64,000 nt of DNA, taken from NCBI GenBank assembly GCA_022885665.1, contig JAGQDJ010000223.1, forward strand, positions 1 through 64,000, in the 5' to 3' direction. Positions 24,501 through 37,518 of the stretch are shown in pieces (position 1 is the stretch's first letter; the number at the start of each line of letters is the position of its first letter). The translations under genes were made by a program, and so were the position numbers. Source of the stretch: Triops longicaudatus (lineage: Eukaryota > Arthropoda > Branchiopoda > Notostraca > Triopsidae). The notes beneath the pieces are model-generated. The model worked only from the letters and a program-made list of their open reading frames with translations. It did no database searches and was not told the origin of the DNA.

Positions 24501-27500
24501 GTGGTAGAGCCTATTAGATTGCCCGTCGATTTAATCAGTGCACAACCAGTAAATGCTAGTAGTGATACTCTTGACGACAAATACGGTAGAGTTCAAGAAG
24601 TTGAGACTACTCAGAGTACAATTGAACCTCTTTTAACTACGAAAGCTACGCCAGCAACCGAACATACCACAATCCAAGACATAACGGAACCTTCGACTTC
24701 TACGACGCAAACTATTCCTCAAGTTACCACTGAGCATATTGTCAAACGTCCAGAACCTCTTGCTGAGGAAGCTGATACCAAAACGAAATCTGACCGTGTT
24801 ACTGAGATTTCGACAATAGAATCTACGCTACCACCAACCCTTCCTTCGACAACAGAAGCTAATACGAAACCAACTAACACTACACCCTTTTCTTGGGTCA
24901 AATGGTTGAGCTTACATTTGACTACGAGTAAACCCTCAACACGAACTACTTTTCCTATAAAGCCTAGTGTAACACGAATAATTAACAATTCTTCTCAAGC
25001 GTCTCTGGGCATCGTTGTGCAAGTCCAGCAACCAAACCGTACTGTCAATTCGTCTATTGGTACTCCTAAGCCAATATCCTACATAGCCGTTCAACCTGTA
25101 GGGCCGAAGCCCAATGCTTCTGTTCCAAGTGTGCAAACGTCGCAGCGAACGCGTAGCACGGCCCGGTTTCCTTCGCCTAAACGGGACGACGCAGCGCCAA
25201 CGGTGCTGGAGACCGAAGTCATTACCTCAACTAGCGTGGAAATCAGTCTCAACAACGATGGTAAACCCATGCCCAATGCAACTGCAGCAGACTCGTTGCC
25301 TAGAGACACTCCCTTACCCCCGTCTGTGGATTTACAAACTGTTTTACACATTCGTGACGTGAAATTTTTAACCAATGCCGAATCGCCTCGCGTGTCCAGG
25401 GACGTTGCCAAAAGCACGCACGATATTTTCGAACTAAATACGTCCATGGGTGCAACTTGGTCTATGATTCCTCCTACAAACATCTTTACCACTCTGAGTC
25501 CAAGTGCTGACGCACAGCCTGACGCTAACCCGGAAACAGCGCCAGGTTCGAAAACGCCTTTAACTCCCGTGGCGAAAACCATTGATTCTGGGAGCCAAAG
25601 CGTTTCAGCTTCGGCCAGTAAGACAGCTGTGACAAATTCTCCTATTTATTTCTTTAAAATCCAAGAAGGCACTGATGTCCAGGACGCCTTAAGTGATATA
25701 TTTGCCGAATTGGCAGCCGGTGAAAAGCTAGCGGATATTAACCTGCCCCATGTAGTCCCAGCACCAAGTTCCAAACCGAAAGGAGAGCAATCCGAAAAGC
25801 TAACTTGGGTCGACGCTTATCCCACCAAATTTGCTCCGTCTTTCTTGCAAAAACTTCCTACAACCGAACACGTTTTAAACCACAATAAAACAGCGGATGA
25901 GTTTGCAATTAACGAGGTCAACTTAAACCATACCGCATCAACAGTATTTCTAAGGAACGGCACAGGAATAACCGTGCCCATTAGTACCACGGAAGCAGAG
26001 AATATTATTACAACAGAGCATATTCCCGAATGTACGGATAATGAATTCCAATGCGGAACCGGCGAATGTATTTCGATTCATGCTCGCTGCAATCAAATGA
26101 GAGATTGTCCCGATAATGCTGATGAAAAAAATTGTACTTGTGCAGACTACCTAAGAGCACAGTTTGTCACGAGGAAAATCTGTGATGGTATCGTCGACTG
26201 CTGGGACTACTCGGATGAATCCAACTGTGGTAAGCAAGGTTAACGTGGTTTTAAATTATCCGAAAATATACATGGAAACCAGTTCGTTTTCGAACGAATT
26301 TTGCTCTGTTAACTATCTCAATTTTTCGTTTTCAGGCTGGTGCAAACCTAACCAGTTTATCTGCCCTAGTAGCAAAGTATGCATCGACAAAGAGAGAATA
26401 TGTGATGGAGTGGAAGACTGCCCGACAGGTGACGACGAAGTACAATGCGTAACGCTAGCCAAGGACGAAAATTCTGCCGACGATCTCTCTTATACCGCGT
26501 CAGGTAAAAAAAAAAAAAAAAAAAAAAAAAAACACGCTACAAAATAATAATAATAATAATAATAATAATTAATAATAATAATAATATAATAATAATAATA
26601 ATATAATAATAACAATAATAATATACGTTGTTTTACGTGGTTCAGGCTTGTTGATGGCGAGAAGAAACGGACGCTGGGGTAAACTTTGTACGCACAATTT
26701 CGATACTGCCCTTACTACTTATCGACCTGAGTGGCAAATCACGGATCTCGGACGAGCAGTTTGCAACGTTCTTACTTACACGTAAAGAAATTCAAATCGT
26801 GAGACTTTTTCGGTTCCGTATTAAAAATTTTTATAAATAGTGATTTCGATCAAATCGAGCCTCTTGTCGATGTTACTTCGGATTTCAAAAGCAAATCAGA
26901 CGAAACAACCTATTTTGAAATCAAAGAAAAAAGTGATTCTACTCAGTTGTCTCGGTAAGAACTCGAAACTTTAGTCTTTGTTACGATTTTAACGGCTTTT
27001 ACAGTACGATAGATTACGTAGCGAGTCAATGCCCAAGCAAACAAGTAGTTCGCATTACCTGCAAAGGTCTCCAATGTGGTGTACGACCACGTGCCAGTCT
27101 TCACCGTGCAAGGTAGACACGCTAATCGTTTTAAGTCTGGGCTTTGTAATTAACAGCTATTTGTCTTTCTGGAGAAGAATCGTGGGAGGAGCGAATTCGA
27201 CGCCAGGGGCTTGGCCATGGCAAGCAGCTTTGTACAAAGAAGGCGATTTTCAATGCGGTGGTACGCTCATCAATGAAAGATGGCTTGTTTCCGCTGGGCA
27301 CTGTTTTTACCAGTGAGTTTTTATTCGATTTTAGTGGGTGGATCCCAGACAATTAATTTTTTATATTAGTGCACTAGACGATCACTGGGTAGCGCGAATG
27401 GGTGCGTTAAGGCGTGGGTCAAATCTTCTTTCACCTTACGAGCAAATTCGCACAATCTCGCACATTTTCCTGCACCCGAACTATATGGACGCAGGATTTG

Positions 27501-28336
27501 TGAATGACATTTCGTTGCTAAGACTAGCCGAACCGGTTCAGTTCACAGATTACATTCGGCCAATCTGTTTACCGCCACCTAACTCTTCCATTAAAGATGG
27601 TCGAATGTGTACCGTCATTGGTTGGGGCCAGCTTTTCGAGACGGGCAGAGTTTTTCGTAAGTTATCCATGTTCATTTGCTAAAAATTATCGGTAGTTACG
27701 AAGAACTGTCGGAAATGAATCTCATTTTTTTTGGCAACCAACAGCTGACACTTTACAAGAAGTGCAGTTACCTGTCTTATCTACCGAAGAGTGTCGCAAG
27801 CGGACTCTTTTTGTTCCCTTATACAAATTAACAAGCAACATGTTCTGTGCGGGATTTGAGCGTGGAGGAAGAGATGCCTGCTTGGGGGATTCTGGAGGCC
27901 CCTTAATGTGCCAGGTAAGATAAAAATTCGGATGATATCACCACCAGCCCCTCGAAGCCGATGACATCAGACACAGGCTGGAAGCTGGCTGACAGTGATA
28001 AATTATCTTTCGAATTCCTGAAGTTGAATGTCATTTTAATTGTGGTGGCGTTTATTATAGGAAAATGACGGACACTGGACGCTAAATGGCGTCACTTCCA
28101 ATGGGTATGGGTGCGCTAGGGCTTACAGACCAGGTGTCTACACCAAAGTGGCGAACTACTTGCCGTGGCTCAACACCATCATGAATCAACCCTACTATAA
28201 CTCAACTTCCACAAATAGAAGACGAAGCAAATGTAACGGACATCGGTGCTTACTGGGCGAATGCTTGTCCTCCTCTCATGTATGCAACGGCATAGCAGAG
28301 TGCAGCGATAGTAGCGATGAGGCTAAATGTCCTTAA
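21546..28336 (+). CDS. Corin-like type II transmembrane serine protease (SEA, LDLa, SRCR, trypsin, LDLa)
   Basis: Fifteen exons: 21546-21671, 22909-23149, 23209-23238, 23299-23414, 23468-23592, 23656-23771, 23839-26229, 26336-26503, 26646-26781, 26841-26954, 27005-27112, 27157-27312, 27370-27656, 27745-27914, 28061-28336; about 1,519 residues. Order: cytoplasmic tail; one signal-anchor helix (ITLLILGLVAIVAVAAYLA); SEA domain with the NGSLIV autocleavage-type site; roughly 650 residues of Thr/Ser/Pro-rich stalk; LDLa modules (CNQMRDCPDNADEKNC, CDGIVDCWDYSDESNC, CDGVEDCPTGDDEVQC); an SRCR-like region; activation site RRIVGG; then the protease with SAGHC (His), NDISLLRL (Asp) and GDSGGP (Ser), Asp at the S1 position predicting Arg/Lys cleavage; and a C-terminal LDLa. 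The catalytic triad is intact. The substrate is unknown; the call is by architecture. Confidence 0.92.
26506..26621. repeat. A27 run plus (TAA)n microsatellite in protease intron
   Basis: The donor of the intron after the third LDLa module (GT at 26504-26505) opens straight into 27 A residues. A broken TAA/ATAAT repeat follows at about 26541-26621. The whole intron is 142 bp. Confidence 0.9.
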
Positions 28337-28710
28337 ATGAACCAAGTGTGGGGAAAATGTGGGAAATGAAGGGATCTGAAGTATTTTTTTGGCAATATCC
28401 CAGTCATGCAATTTTTATAGTGAATTTCTGTACCTTTATTTGTATATAACAAAATCTGTTTTCGTGTAAAACCTGTGTTGATAGTTTTCCTAGTAAGACT
28501 TCCCTATCGTCTGAGTGCATAGGCTCGAAGCGGATCGGGGAACAAAACTTGAAACTCTCTTTTTATGTATTTATATTCGAATTTACGTTAAACTAGATCT
28601 CAGGTTTATCTGTATATCAAACTGACATCCTGAATTACTGTGTTGAAATTAACAACGCTTTTCGGGTGATACAATTATCAGCTAATTTATTCCTTTTCGT
28701 TTTCTGCAAG
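28337..28710. other. Spacer between converging protease and MRPS28
   Basis: AT-rich sequence that should hold both 3' untranslated regions. No gene is visible. Confidence 0.5.
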
Positions 28711-29398
28711 TTACTGTTCGGCACGTTTGGCTGGAGTTCGAAGCAAACCTAACAATGTAGCATCTGCTTCTCTTAAAGTCATATCTGCAGTGGATCCTAG
28801 AAACCTTGTAGAAAGCTCTAAGGTTTTCAAGCGTAACTTAACTTTGGCCCCACGGATGTAATCCCTAATTTATACGAATTTAAGTCTTTTACAGCGTCTT
28901 GGGGATTTTTCTTCTTACCTTCCATTACGGCTCGGTCGTGGGCATACACAATGAAACTTGCCTCCGAAGTCTATATACAAATCATCCCCAACAATGTGGA
29001 AAATAGTACCTTCGACTAACTTGCCTTCCGGGTCCCCAAGCTGCGACAATTCAATTCATTAATACATAATTTACAAATTCTGTTTTAAATACTTTATCCT
29101 TCGAAGTATCAGAAAGTTAAGCATTAACTACAAAGCAAATTACCTGCATGAAATGGCTGTTTTTAAGCAAAGAAGCGAAGGAAACATCGGCATCCTGGTC
29201 TTGCTGATCGTTTACATTTGTCTTGGAAAATTTCTGAAACGCTTCAGCGAAACCTCCTACAGTTTTGCTCTGTTGCTTACGTTCTTGGCTTGGAAGCACG
29301 AGCTTGTCTACAATATCTGTTCCACTGCAGTAAAACCTTGCATTTCTAAATGTTTTGCAAGCATGTGCAGACCTCACCAACAATACACTCGACCCCAT
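28711..29398 (-). CDS. MRPS28: Mitochondrial small ribosomal subunit protein bS1m (MRPS28)
   Basis: Three exons: 29398-29144, 29040-28919 and 28864-28711, giving 176 residues, with a second intron of only 54 bp. The N-terminus (MGSSVLLVRSAHACKTFRNA) is basic and lacks acidic residues, as expected for a mitochondrial presequence. The core has FASLLKNSHFMQ, LGDPEGKLVEGTIFHIV, DDLYIDFGGKFHCVC and ELSTRFLGSTADMTLREADA, matching the family strongly. The protein is a structural part of the mitoribosome small subunit. The next gene leftward is the protease on the opposite strand, whose stop lies 374 bp away. Confidence 0.95.
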
Positions 29399-29749
29399 GT
29401 TGTACCAAATGTGAAATATGTTAGGAAGATCCGCGAGATGGCTTATGTGTAGATGAATTCAGGAGGACTGGCTCGCTTTTCGAAAATTTCCGTACCGAAA
29501 ATTTGACAACTGGCTGGAGAATGCACAGTGGTGCATCTCAAAATATATAATTCAAGGAAAATACTTAAGTCAAGTTCATTTCTACCTTACAATAAAACTA
29601 TATTGTCTCCGTAATATAAAGAAAATTGTATCACGTTTACGGAGCATAAGAATATCCCATCAACCACACACAGCAAGACGGATTTTAAAAAAGCTGAAAG
29701 CACAGTTTTGATTATGCAAGACTTCTGGATGATTGTTCGCGCATAAGTA

Positions 29750-30905
29750 TCAATGTCCGCATTCGGTAAACATGTGCGGTTTCAAGCTGGACAAGTCGCG
29801 GCCGTCAGCACAAGAAGTGAACGTGGAAACTCGGCGAACCAGTGGTTTTTCCTTGACAAGCCAAGCCAGTGAACAAGAGCAATCCAATGGGTTACCTATA
29901 AGAGCCTTTTAGTAACACATTAATATATACTCAATATTTAAAATACCAGCCAAAGTAATTGATCCTTCGCCTTGGTTCATAAGCTCCAAAATGGGTCGAA
30001 ATATTCTCTCGTCCAGTACCGTAATTTGGTTGTCAGTTAAAAGAATTCGCGTATCCTTGCCGATTCCTAAAGTAATATGATTTATAATTTGTTGTTCACT
30101 TCTGAATCTGTTAAAAGAAACGGAAAGGGCTTTAACCTTTAAAGGTGTCTAAAGCGATGGAAAAGATTTGATTGCGGCTCAGGTCGATGGTATGAATGTT
30201 CGAGCTGAAGTGCAAAGATCCAGGACGGAGTTCCGTAATGTTGTTATCGAAAAAATAGACGTTTTGCAAACTCGGTAAGTTTTCGAAATTGAGGGTATCA
30301 ATGGACGTTAGCCGGCTGGAATACAAGCTTAAGCTCATTAGCTTCGGTAACTTGGGGAGAGTGGGTGGCGACGTGAGTATGTTGTTATACAGCATCAGAA
30401 ACTCGAGTTTGGGCAATGTCGGGAAGTTGGTCATTGTCTCAAAGCTGGAAGCAACTTCCAGGTCTACAAGGGCATTCATTCCTTCCAGACCGGCTAAATC
30501 AATGATTCGCATTTGGCTGTTGGCAATGGCGAAGTCTGCCAAACGTTCTTGAGAAGCTTCCAAGGCGTTCTTCTCAATGGCCGTGAGTCCGGTAACGTTA
30601 TTGAAGCGGATAGAGACAAAGGACTTATCGTTGAAGACATTGTCCGGAAGGGGTCCCAAGTCCGAATTTTCCACCGTCACGGACCACATTTCTCGGACAG
30701 GAAAAAGCGGCCGAAAGATACTACTTAACTGCGACACGCTGCGTAATCCAGAGCATTTGATGTGAATGTGGTTAACTTCATAGGAGCACTGACAGGGTGT
30801 AATGGCACTAGCGCTGGGACAAACTTTAGGGTCGTTTTCAGTACGGACCCCTGCTATGGTCAATATGCAAATGAGTAGAACAAATAACGGGACAAAACCA
30901 GCCAT
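29750..30905 (-). CDS. Secreted leucine-rich-repeat protein
   Basis: Three exons: 30905-30137, 30066-29947 and 29895-29750, encoding 344 residues. A signal peptide is clear (MAGFVPLFVLLICILTIAGV). A cysteine cluster follows (CPSASAITPCQCSYEVN), then about seven leucine-rich repeats (for example LPKLEFLMLYNNILTSPPTL, LPSLQNVYFFDNNITEL, IHTIDLSRNQIF). An LRRCT-type cap closes it (GNPLDCSCSLAWLV, then C and the last Cys in FTECGH). No transmembrane helix or GPI-type tail follows, so it is probably extracellular and soluble. It resembles arthropod and tardigrade LRR proteins often labelled oplophorus-luciferin monooxygenase non-catalytic subunit; that name does not establish function. An acceptor (TTCTAG) just before the ATG suggests a 5' UTR intron. 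Confidence 0.85.
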
Positions 30906-33900
30906 TATACAATCGTACGAAACCTAGAATACGGAAAGATAAAAAGCACACAGGTTAGTCTTGTCAAAAGAAGCGAAACGGTCCTTGGGAAACTACCTTC
31001 CCCACTTTCAGCTTCGCTTGAGAGCATGTAGCTCGCCGATTCACTTTTAAAAAAAAAGTCACCGTTAAAAAGTGTGTTAATTGCAGAACCCAACTGTGTA
31101 CCTTGAAAACGTTTTGGCCGAATCGGGAGTGTAGCGTTGGTCCGAGTGGCAACAACAAGCAATTGAGTCCTTTGCTGTCCGTAAACAGTCTTTTACTTGA
31201 GTTAAGTATATATGGGAGGCTGGTACCGTGCGTGCGTGTGGTCTTGTAGCTTCCTAGGAATCACCTGTTGGAATCACCTGTGGTTTTCTGAACGGTGCCT
31301 TTTATAAGTAGACGTCATCTCCTCTTTGATTTTTTTTTCTCTCAATTCCCTCGGTTGCCCCCTTGCTCGGACGCTTTGACCAACCGAATTTCCTGATTGG
31401 TCCGCAGGGTCCGTGTGTGCTGTTCTGTTCTTGAGAAAGCTTTTTGACAAAAGGTGTCTTGGCATGAACAAATCATCACATCCATGCAGTATGGCTCTAC
31501 GCACGGAGACCGGTTTGCCTCTTTGCTTGTCGATAACATCAGCCGGCTTTGACATGTATGCTTTTTTCCTTTTCTTTCTATTCCTTTTTGTGTTTTGATA
31601 CTACTTTTCCATTGCATCACGGGCAAGCAGCACCCTACAACAATTGTGAGTGGTCTCGCGGTTAGTTGACGTACGAGTCAAGCATTCGTAGGACCATAAA
31701 AATAAAAACGATAAAACCTATTATAAAAACCTATACGAACACAAATGAGGAAATTTCTAGAGATTTTTCAACGTTCGTTTGAGTATACCGTGCCTATTAA
31801 TTATTCCATGGCTGTCTGAAAGATTGTCTTCTCTGCAAAAATACATAGTTCCCTTTTCTCGGTTAAAGACGCTCGGAGTCATCAGGGACGCTGCTTTGCA
31901 AGCTAGAGAGAAAAAAAAGGGAGTTTTCCAAGACAATACCTGCTAATATCAACCCGGATGTGCGACCTACAGTCTTCGCTTTTGTGAGAGGCAGAGAAGC
32001 AGAAGATAGGTGCTCTCTCCTTCAGTCATATACTGGCTTGTCCGTTTTACTCCTACATAAGCTTCCTCCTTCGCTTGACGGTCGGTTCCATGCCAGACTT
32101 GATTAACATGCTGGGATTTACCCATAAATGCTCTGACACGACTCGTGGTCATGTTTAGCCTACACACAAGAAGCAACGATGTCACCAGGCAGGTTCAGAA
32201 AGATACCAGCAAGGTCAGCACTAGGGTTGTCTTGTTCATGTTTGTCCTGTGAAAGAAACTTACCAACCACTAGAATAAATACGTCAGAAAAATAATAAAA
32301 ACAACAAATGAAAAAGAGCACATCGCAGATAGAGGTTCACTTTGTTGGTGATCACAGCTTCCAGAAAAGGGGAGCGCGGACGAGTGTGGGACACCCCAGA
32401 TAGTTTAAATATTCGATGCTGGTTTCATGCATATGACACTATAATGCTAGATTGGTACCGGAGATAAAGTGTTACATTGCCAACGCGACTCATCTATTGC
32501 GGCTCTTAAAGCTTTTGGGTTACGTCTATGCGGATCGTGATGTTCAACATCCATCACACCTAAAGGATCATAAAAGCTCGCTCTCTTCTTTGCAGTCACT
32601 TTTCTGGTACCGCCCCTTTTTTAAAAAATAAAATAAAAAAACTTACCATAATTATTCAATAAAAGTGCTTGGCAAACATGAAAGAGACCTTTTGGTGCAG
32701 TTTTGCTGGTGCTTACATTGCATCAACACGTCGCAGAGGAGGGCTGAGTCACAGATAGGAGCTTAATGAAAGGAGCCACAGAGTTTGATTTGACAGCAGC
32801 TGACCGATTCCAGAAACCCTTATGTAAATGAGGACGTAAACACTCGTACTGCTTTCTGCGAAAGGGTTGCGGCCTTTTCAGTCTCACGGCTTCTTACATC
32901 AAAAGGTGGGATTACTGGAGGTACCCCACCTTCAAAAGACAAAAAGAGCGGGGAGACAATGGAAGTTGGTTTTGCTTTCAGGGCTGCGGAAAATAAAACC
33001 CCTTCTTATGGCTGGAGTCTGAAGAAAAAAAAAAAACGTGTCCATGGGTAGACGAGCAGGTCGCGATCTACTGAATCACACGGTATTGTTTTTGCTCCTC
33101 GCCGTACAGCATTAGTCTACCGGCTTTGTTCCTTAGAAGTATGGTATATCTATCTTCGAGACGGCCCTATCTGCCTCAGCACCCAGCTACTTTGCATATA
33201 AGACAAGACCGCACACAAACACAAGGCACACAGATCTCCACACCGCTGCATCATGATAAAGGAAAACCATTTATGCAAGGGATCTGCTTGTTTAGCCATG
33301 CATATATTAAATAATTAATTAGCAAAACACTGCATGTACATATTTGCAAACGTGTTCTCTACGCCTTCGCAAGGCTTAGTTCAACATATTACAAGGGTGC
33401 TTCACACAAAGAGAAAAAAAGCTTTAATACTCAGGACAAGTTTAAGATCAGGTTGGCTATCATCTTAGCCTAGGTTATAGATACTGATGACATAAATTAT
33501 AACAACAACGCAGGTGGGCAAATAGTACACCAGCTCGAGTCAAAACTTCGCTGCTTTCTTTCATACTTTATGCACATCACATTAATTTTCAAATACTGAA
33601 TAAACTCCATTGAGGTTCGTTTTCTTCGAGAAAGACAAGAAAATCATCACAATGACATATTGTTTAAAAAAGGCAAAATATTATTGAAATTTTTTCTTTT
33701 TTTTCTGCTGAAACTGCAATCAGTAACCACAAATGGCGTAATTCATTTCATCAAAAGATACATGCGTCGAAAATTCAACGTGAAAACGCTTTGTACGTAA
33801 TGCTGTATTAAAGGACAATTGCTGTTGTATTGTATTCATTGCTGTTGCAGAACGACAAAGGATAACAGAACAACCAACGGAAAATCTAGCCTCCTGTATT

Positions 33901-34050
33901 AGGCAAAAGTTTGTCGGTATACATTCGTATTAAAGATGAATACTATTTGTAAGTGGTATTGGAGTAGAGGGTACCGTAATAACGCGAGTTCAAGTCTCTA
34001 GGTGGGTTTCTCCTAAGGATGCTAGGCTGAATGAGGAGTCAAAGGGCTCG

Positions 34051-34104
<54 letters not shown>

Positions 34105-37100
34105 NTTTTTTTTTTACTAACTGCCGAAAGGTTATACTTCAGGCTAACGCAGGATACGTGAGTATTCGGAGGCCTGCGAGACAGTCTTGGACTCGAAAGG
34201 CAGCCCAGGAAAGCCGTCTTTCGTTATGTCTGTAATAACTCGGTATACACAAAGAAGAAAAAAAAATTCTATGATTACCGTCTAAACCTCAAGATCTAAT
34301 GAGTCTCGCCATGACAGCACGCCTCTATGGAGCAAACTGATTTTACCTAGTAAGTGCCGCAAGCTAGCCACAAAGTTTAAAGGCCTCCATCACACGAACG
34401 AAAACGGCATATTAGGACCATGGAGGGAACTTTATCAGTAAGCTAAGCTTTTGTGATACCGAAGGATGACAATCGCAAAGTTTCCTGTTGTCTGCTATCC
34501 AAACTGTCTTTCTTCTTCCATCAACACCTTCTATGGTGGTCCGTGAACTCCTTAATCTTGTTTTGAAAAAAAGTAGGTTCCTTCTGATTTCCCTTACGGC
34601 TTTTGTGTATCTCGTGTATCATATGTGTATATTCAAGCCGTGTGGTGAATGTCTGAAACGGTCAGCGTTTCCTAGAATCGCTGTCACAATTCTCTCAGTA
34701 TCGCATACATTCATTAGAATCGCACTTGTCAAAAAACAAGATTTTTTTTTCTACATATCCTTGCATGAAAATTAGAGTCTTAACCCCTCATTTGCCTCAT
34801 TCTCTGAATGTAGAAAATTTATGACATGTAATTTATTAATCGTGTTTTGAAAATAAGGTTGTGCTCGTAAAACGGATTTATTTCATAGAAATCATTGAGT
34901 ATGCGGAACACTCATAACTTTCGTAAACATGTTTAGTAATGATCTATGAAGCTGAATGAAGTTGAATAAGGAGTAGGCCCTCTATCTCCGCAATGTACAT
35001 CCTCATGGTTTACGCGACAGTGGATAACCGGTTTTCGGTTGCTTCTTCAGCAGTTTTATCAACTGCTTTGTTTTACTCGAATTATTCGTATCTGTTTGAT
35101 AAATTTTGGATTTTTAATTCTATTAAAGTAAATATTTTCTTACCATGTTTACCACGTTTGCCATGTTAGTGCACACGTTTACTGCTACTCGATTATTTTC
35201 CTACAAAATAAGAATTTCAAAAGTGATTAAACGTTACCATGAACTACGGCTGACAAATCTTGCCACAAACAGAAAAAGGTGTAGGATTTTTACTATTTAA
35301 TGTCATATTAATAAACAGTACAAACTTGCTGAGTAAGCGAAAAAAAAAACCGTAAAAATGGCGCTATATAATCGGAGAAGAATTCTAATTGCAACGCTTT
35401 AATAGTGAATAGAATAAATTTCATGCGGAAAACATAAGTAGAAAGAGCGTTTATTAGAAACAGTACTCGAGCATCTTAAGTATCTTCATTATATTTGCAA
35501 ATTTTGCTAATATATTACGGAAATTCTCATTCGTAAGGCTTCACTTGTACGAACTCTTATTTCACACTGATGCTCATTTCTTTTAAACATAGCTACTGTT
35601 GTGTATTATACTGCTTCGTATTTGATATGTTCTCACAACACGTATGTTAAACCATTAGATGGAACGTTTGATAAAAATAAGAACTTGGAGGCGAGTTCAC
35701 CGGCAAGCGAGGTATGCGAACTCAAAGAACTAAGAATGTACACTCAAGGAACTCCGAAATCCATTGACAAAAAATCACAAAAGCTATGTCTATGAAAGAA
35801 AAAGTCTATATCAAGCGAGAAAAAGGCTACATAGGAGAAGACGTCTGAGCTTTGGTCGCATTCAGACTTGGACTTAAGACCCTTTTTTGGGGCAGAACCA
35901 AATCCCGTTCCAATTCCTCTCTGCTCCGTCACAGACAAGTCCAACTCCTGGCAAATGACTGAATAATTCCACCAAATGATGGACTCCATTTCGCACAAAA
36001 TCTGTTGTGGACAGATTGATTAGAACCCCTTTTTAACACATTAGTATTTACGTTGTTCCATATCAACCTTACATTCGGCTTTTATCCAGGATTTGGGTTC
36101 AGGAACGGGTTGGGTTCGAACCTCCCTTTTATACGCCCTTGTTTGCATTAGCTTTCAATGTTCAAATATCTATTTTCAATTACATTTTCCAGGCTTTTCT
36201 ATTTAGGCCTACTAGTAACATTTTGATTCCGAGTGAAGTATATGTCAACTTTAAATTTTATTAAAATACTCGCTGTCCCAAAATTTTTATTGAAATCTCG
36301 ATCCATTTTACTATAAATTTACACAGCATTTGATAAATCGCGAAAAAACACGGTTATGATTTAAAATTTCTAAAAAAAATCACGACATCGTGACACGCTT
36401 CACCATTGTGGATTCTCTTTCAACGTTGATTACAAAGCTAAGTTAAAGTAATAAAATAATTTTGCGCAATGAAGTGGTGACAACCCATTTCCATTAAACC
36501 AAGTAGAGACGATGTGGTTTTCAAGGATTAAATCTTTGTTGAGGAGCCACGAAAGAACATAAATTCTTAATGCATTAGCAGTACACTAAAGAGAAACTTA
36601 AAATGTGATTTTCTAATTCAATATTGTGTTTAATTTGCACGTTTATTTCGATTGCTACAACTTAAGCGTTTTTAGACCGTCATGCATAAAAGTTGAGCCC
36701 GCCATACGGTTGAGCGGTGAACAAAAGCAATGTAAAATGCTAATAAAGGAAGATTTTCAGCGAAAAACGCTACTTTAGTTGTCTTTTCCTCATCAGGAGT
36801 ATAAGAGATCTAAGCTCTTGTGTGTCACTGCATACAATTTTAGCTTTAAAGACGGTATCTTGGCAAAAGAACATCGTAAAACACGATATTTTCACGGACA
36901 AGTCGAAATTTCCCCCAAAATCACGCAATTCATGTTTTCCGTGACATGATGATTTTTATTTAGCTGTAATACTGCACATTCGCTTTAGTTCTCTCGCTTT
37001 CCAAATACAGAATGAAAAAACTAACTTGATAATTTTATTTGACACTTTGTTACTGCAAGAGAAAGATTGTAACAGACGATAACGTGTGTGGTTTCATAAG

Positions 37101-37518
37101 GTGTGAATGAACGGGACATCTCCCAACCGCGAGCCGCCTGTATTCCATAAATTTCGATTCGGCAGTCATTCAGACAGACTTCGGTTATGCATGTAGTAAG
37201 AAAAAACGTAACATAATAGTAACAATATAAACAGCAAAAATACATAAGTAATATAAAGCTAAATTTAAGCTGGTGAAATTCGGTTGGGGTGACGGGTGCA
37301 CAGTACAACATTGATGCACCTGACGTTACGAACCCCAACTCGCGAAAGATTCATCTTGAGTAGCGAATCATTAGCGAACGGGCGAGTTGATTGTGCGGGG
37401 TGGGACGTGATTGAGCATTTTTGCTGACATCAGTTTGTGATCTTGATCTCCCCGATTGGAGTGTGAACAAGTTGAAAATACATTTATACATCCGCCCATA
37501 ACCGAGTATTTAGCAAGC
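30906..37518. other. 6.6-kb spacer between the LRR gene and ADRM1
   Basis: No confident coding sequence. It holds the LRR promoter (a TATATA near 31208 on the minus-strand side) and, at the far end, the ADRM1 promoter. Short open frames of 60-105 codons look random. The notable content is the T run and the Pol III-like unit near 34 kb, listed separately. Confidence 0.5.
34052..34115. repeat. 64-base T run with one ambiguous base
   Basis: Continuous T from 34052 to 34115, interrupted only by N at 34105. This is probably a homopolymer that the assembly could not resolve, so the true length is uncertain. Confidence 0.95.

Noticed and set aside
29153..29452. 99-codon plus-strand frame
   Set aside because: It is the antisense shadow of MRPS28 exon 1.
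31967..32260. Minus-strand leader-like MNKTTLVLTLLVSF followed by a peptide-like frame
   Set aside because: An in-frame stop follows the leader, and removing it as an intron breaks the downstream frame.
36113..36122. GGTTCGAACC, resembling a tRNA T-loop
   Set aside because: It is a short palindrome; the flanking bases do not pair as a T-stem and no A box or acceptor stem is present.
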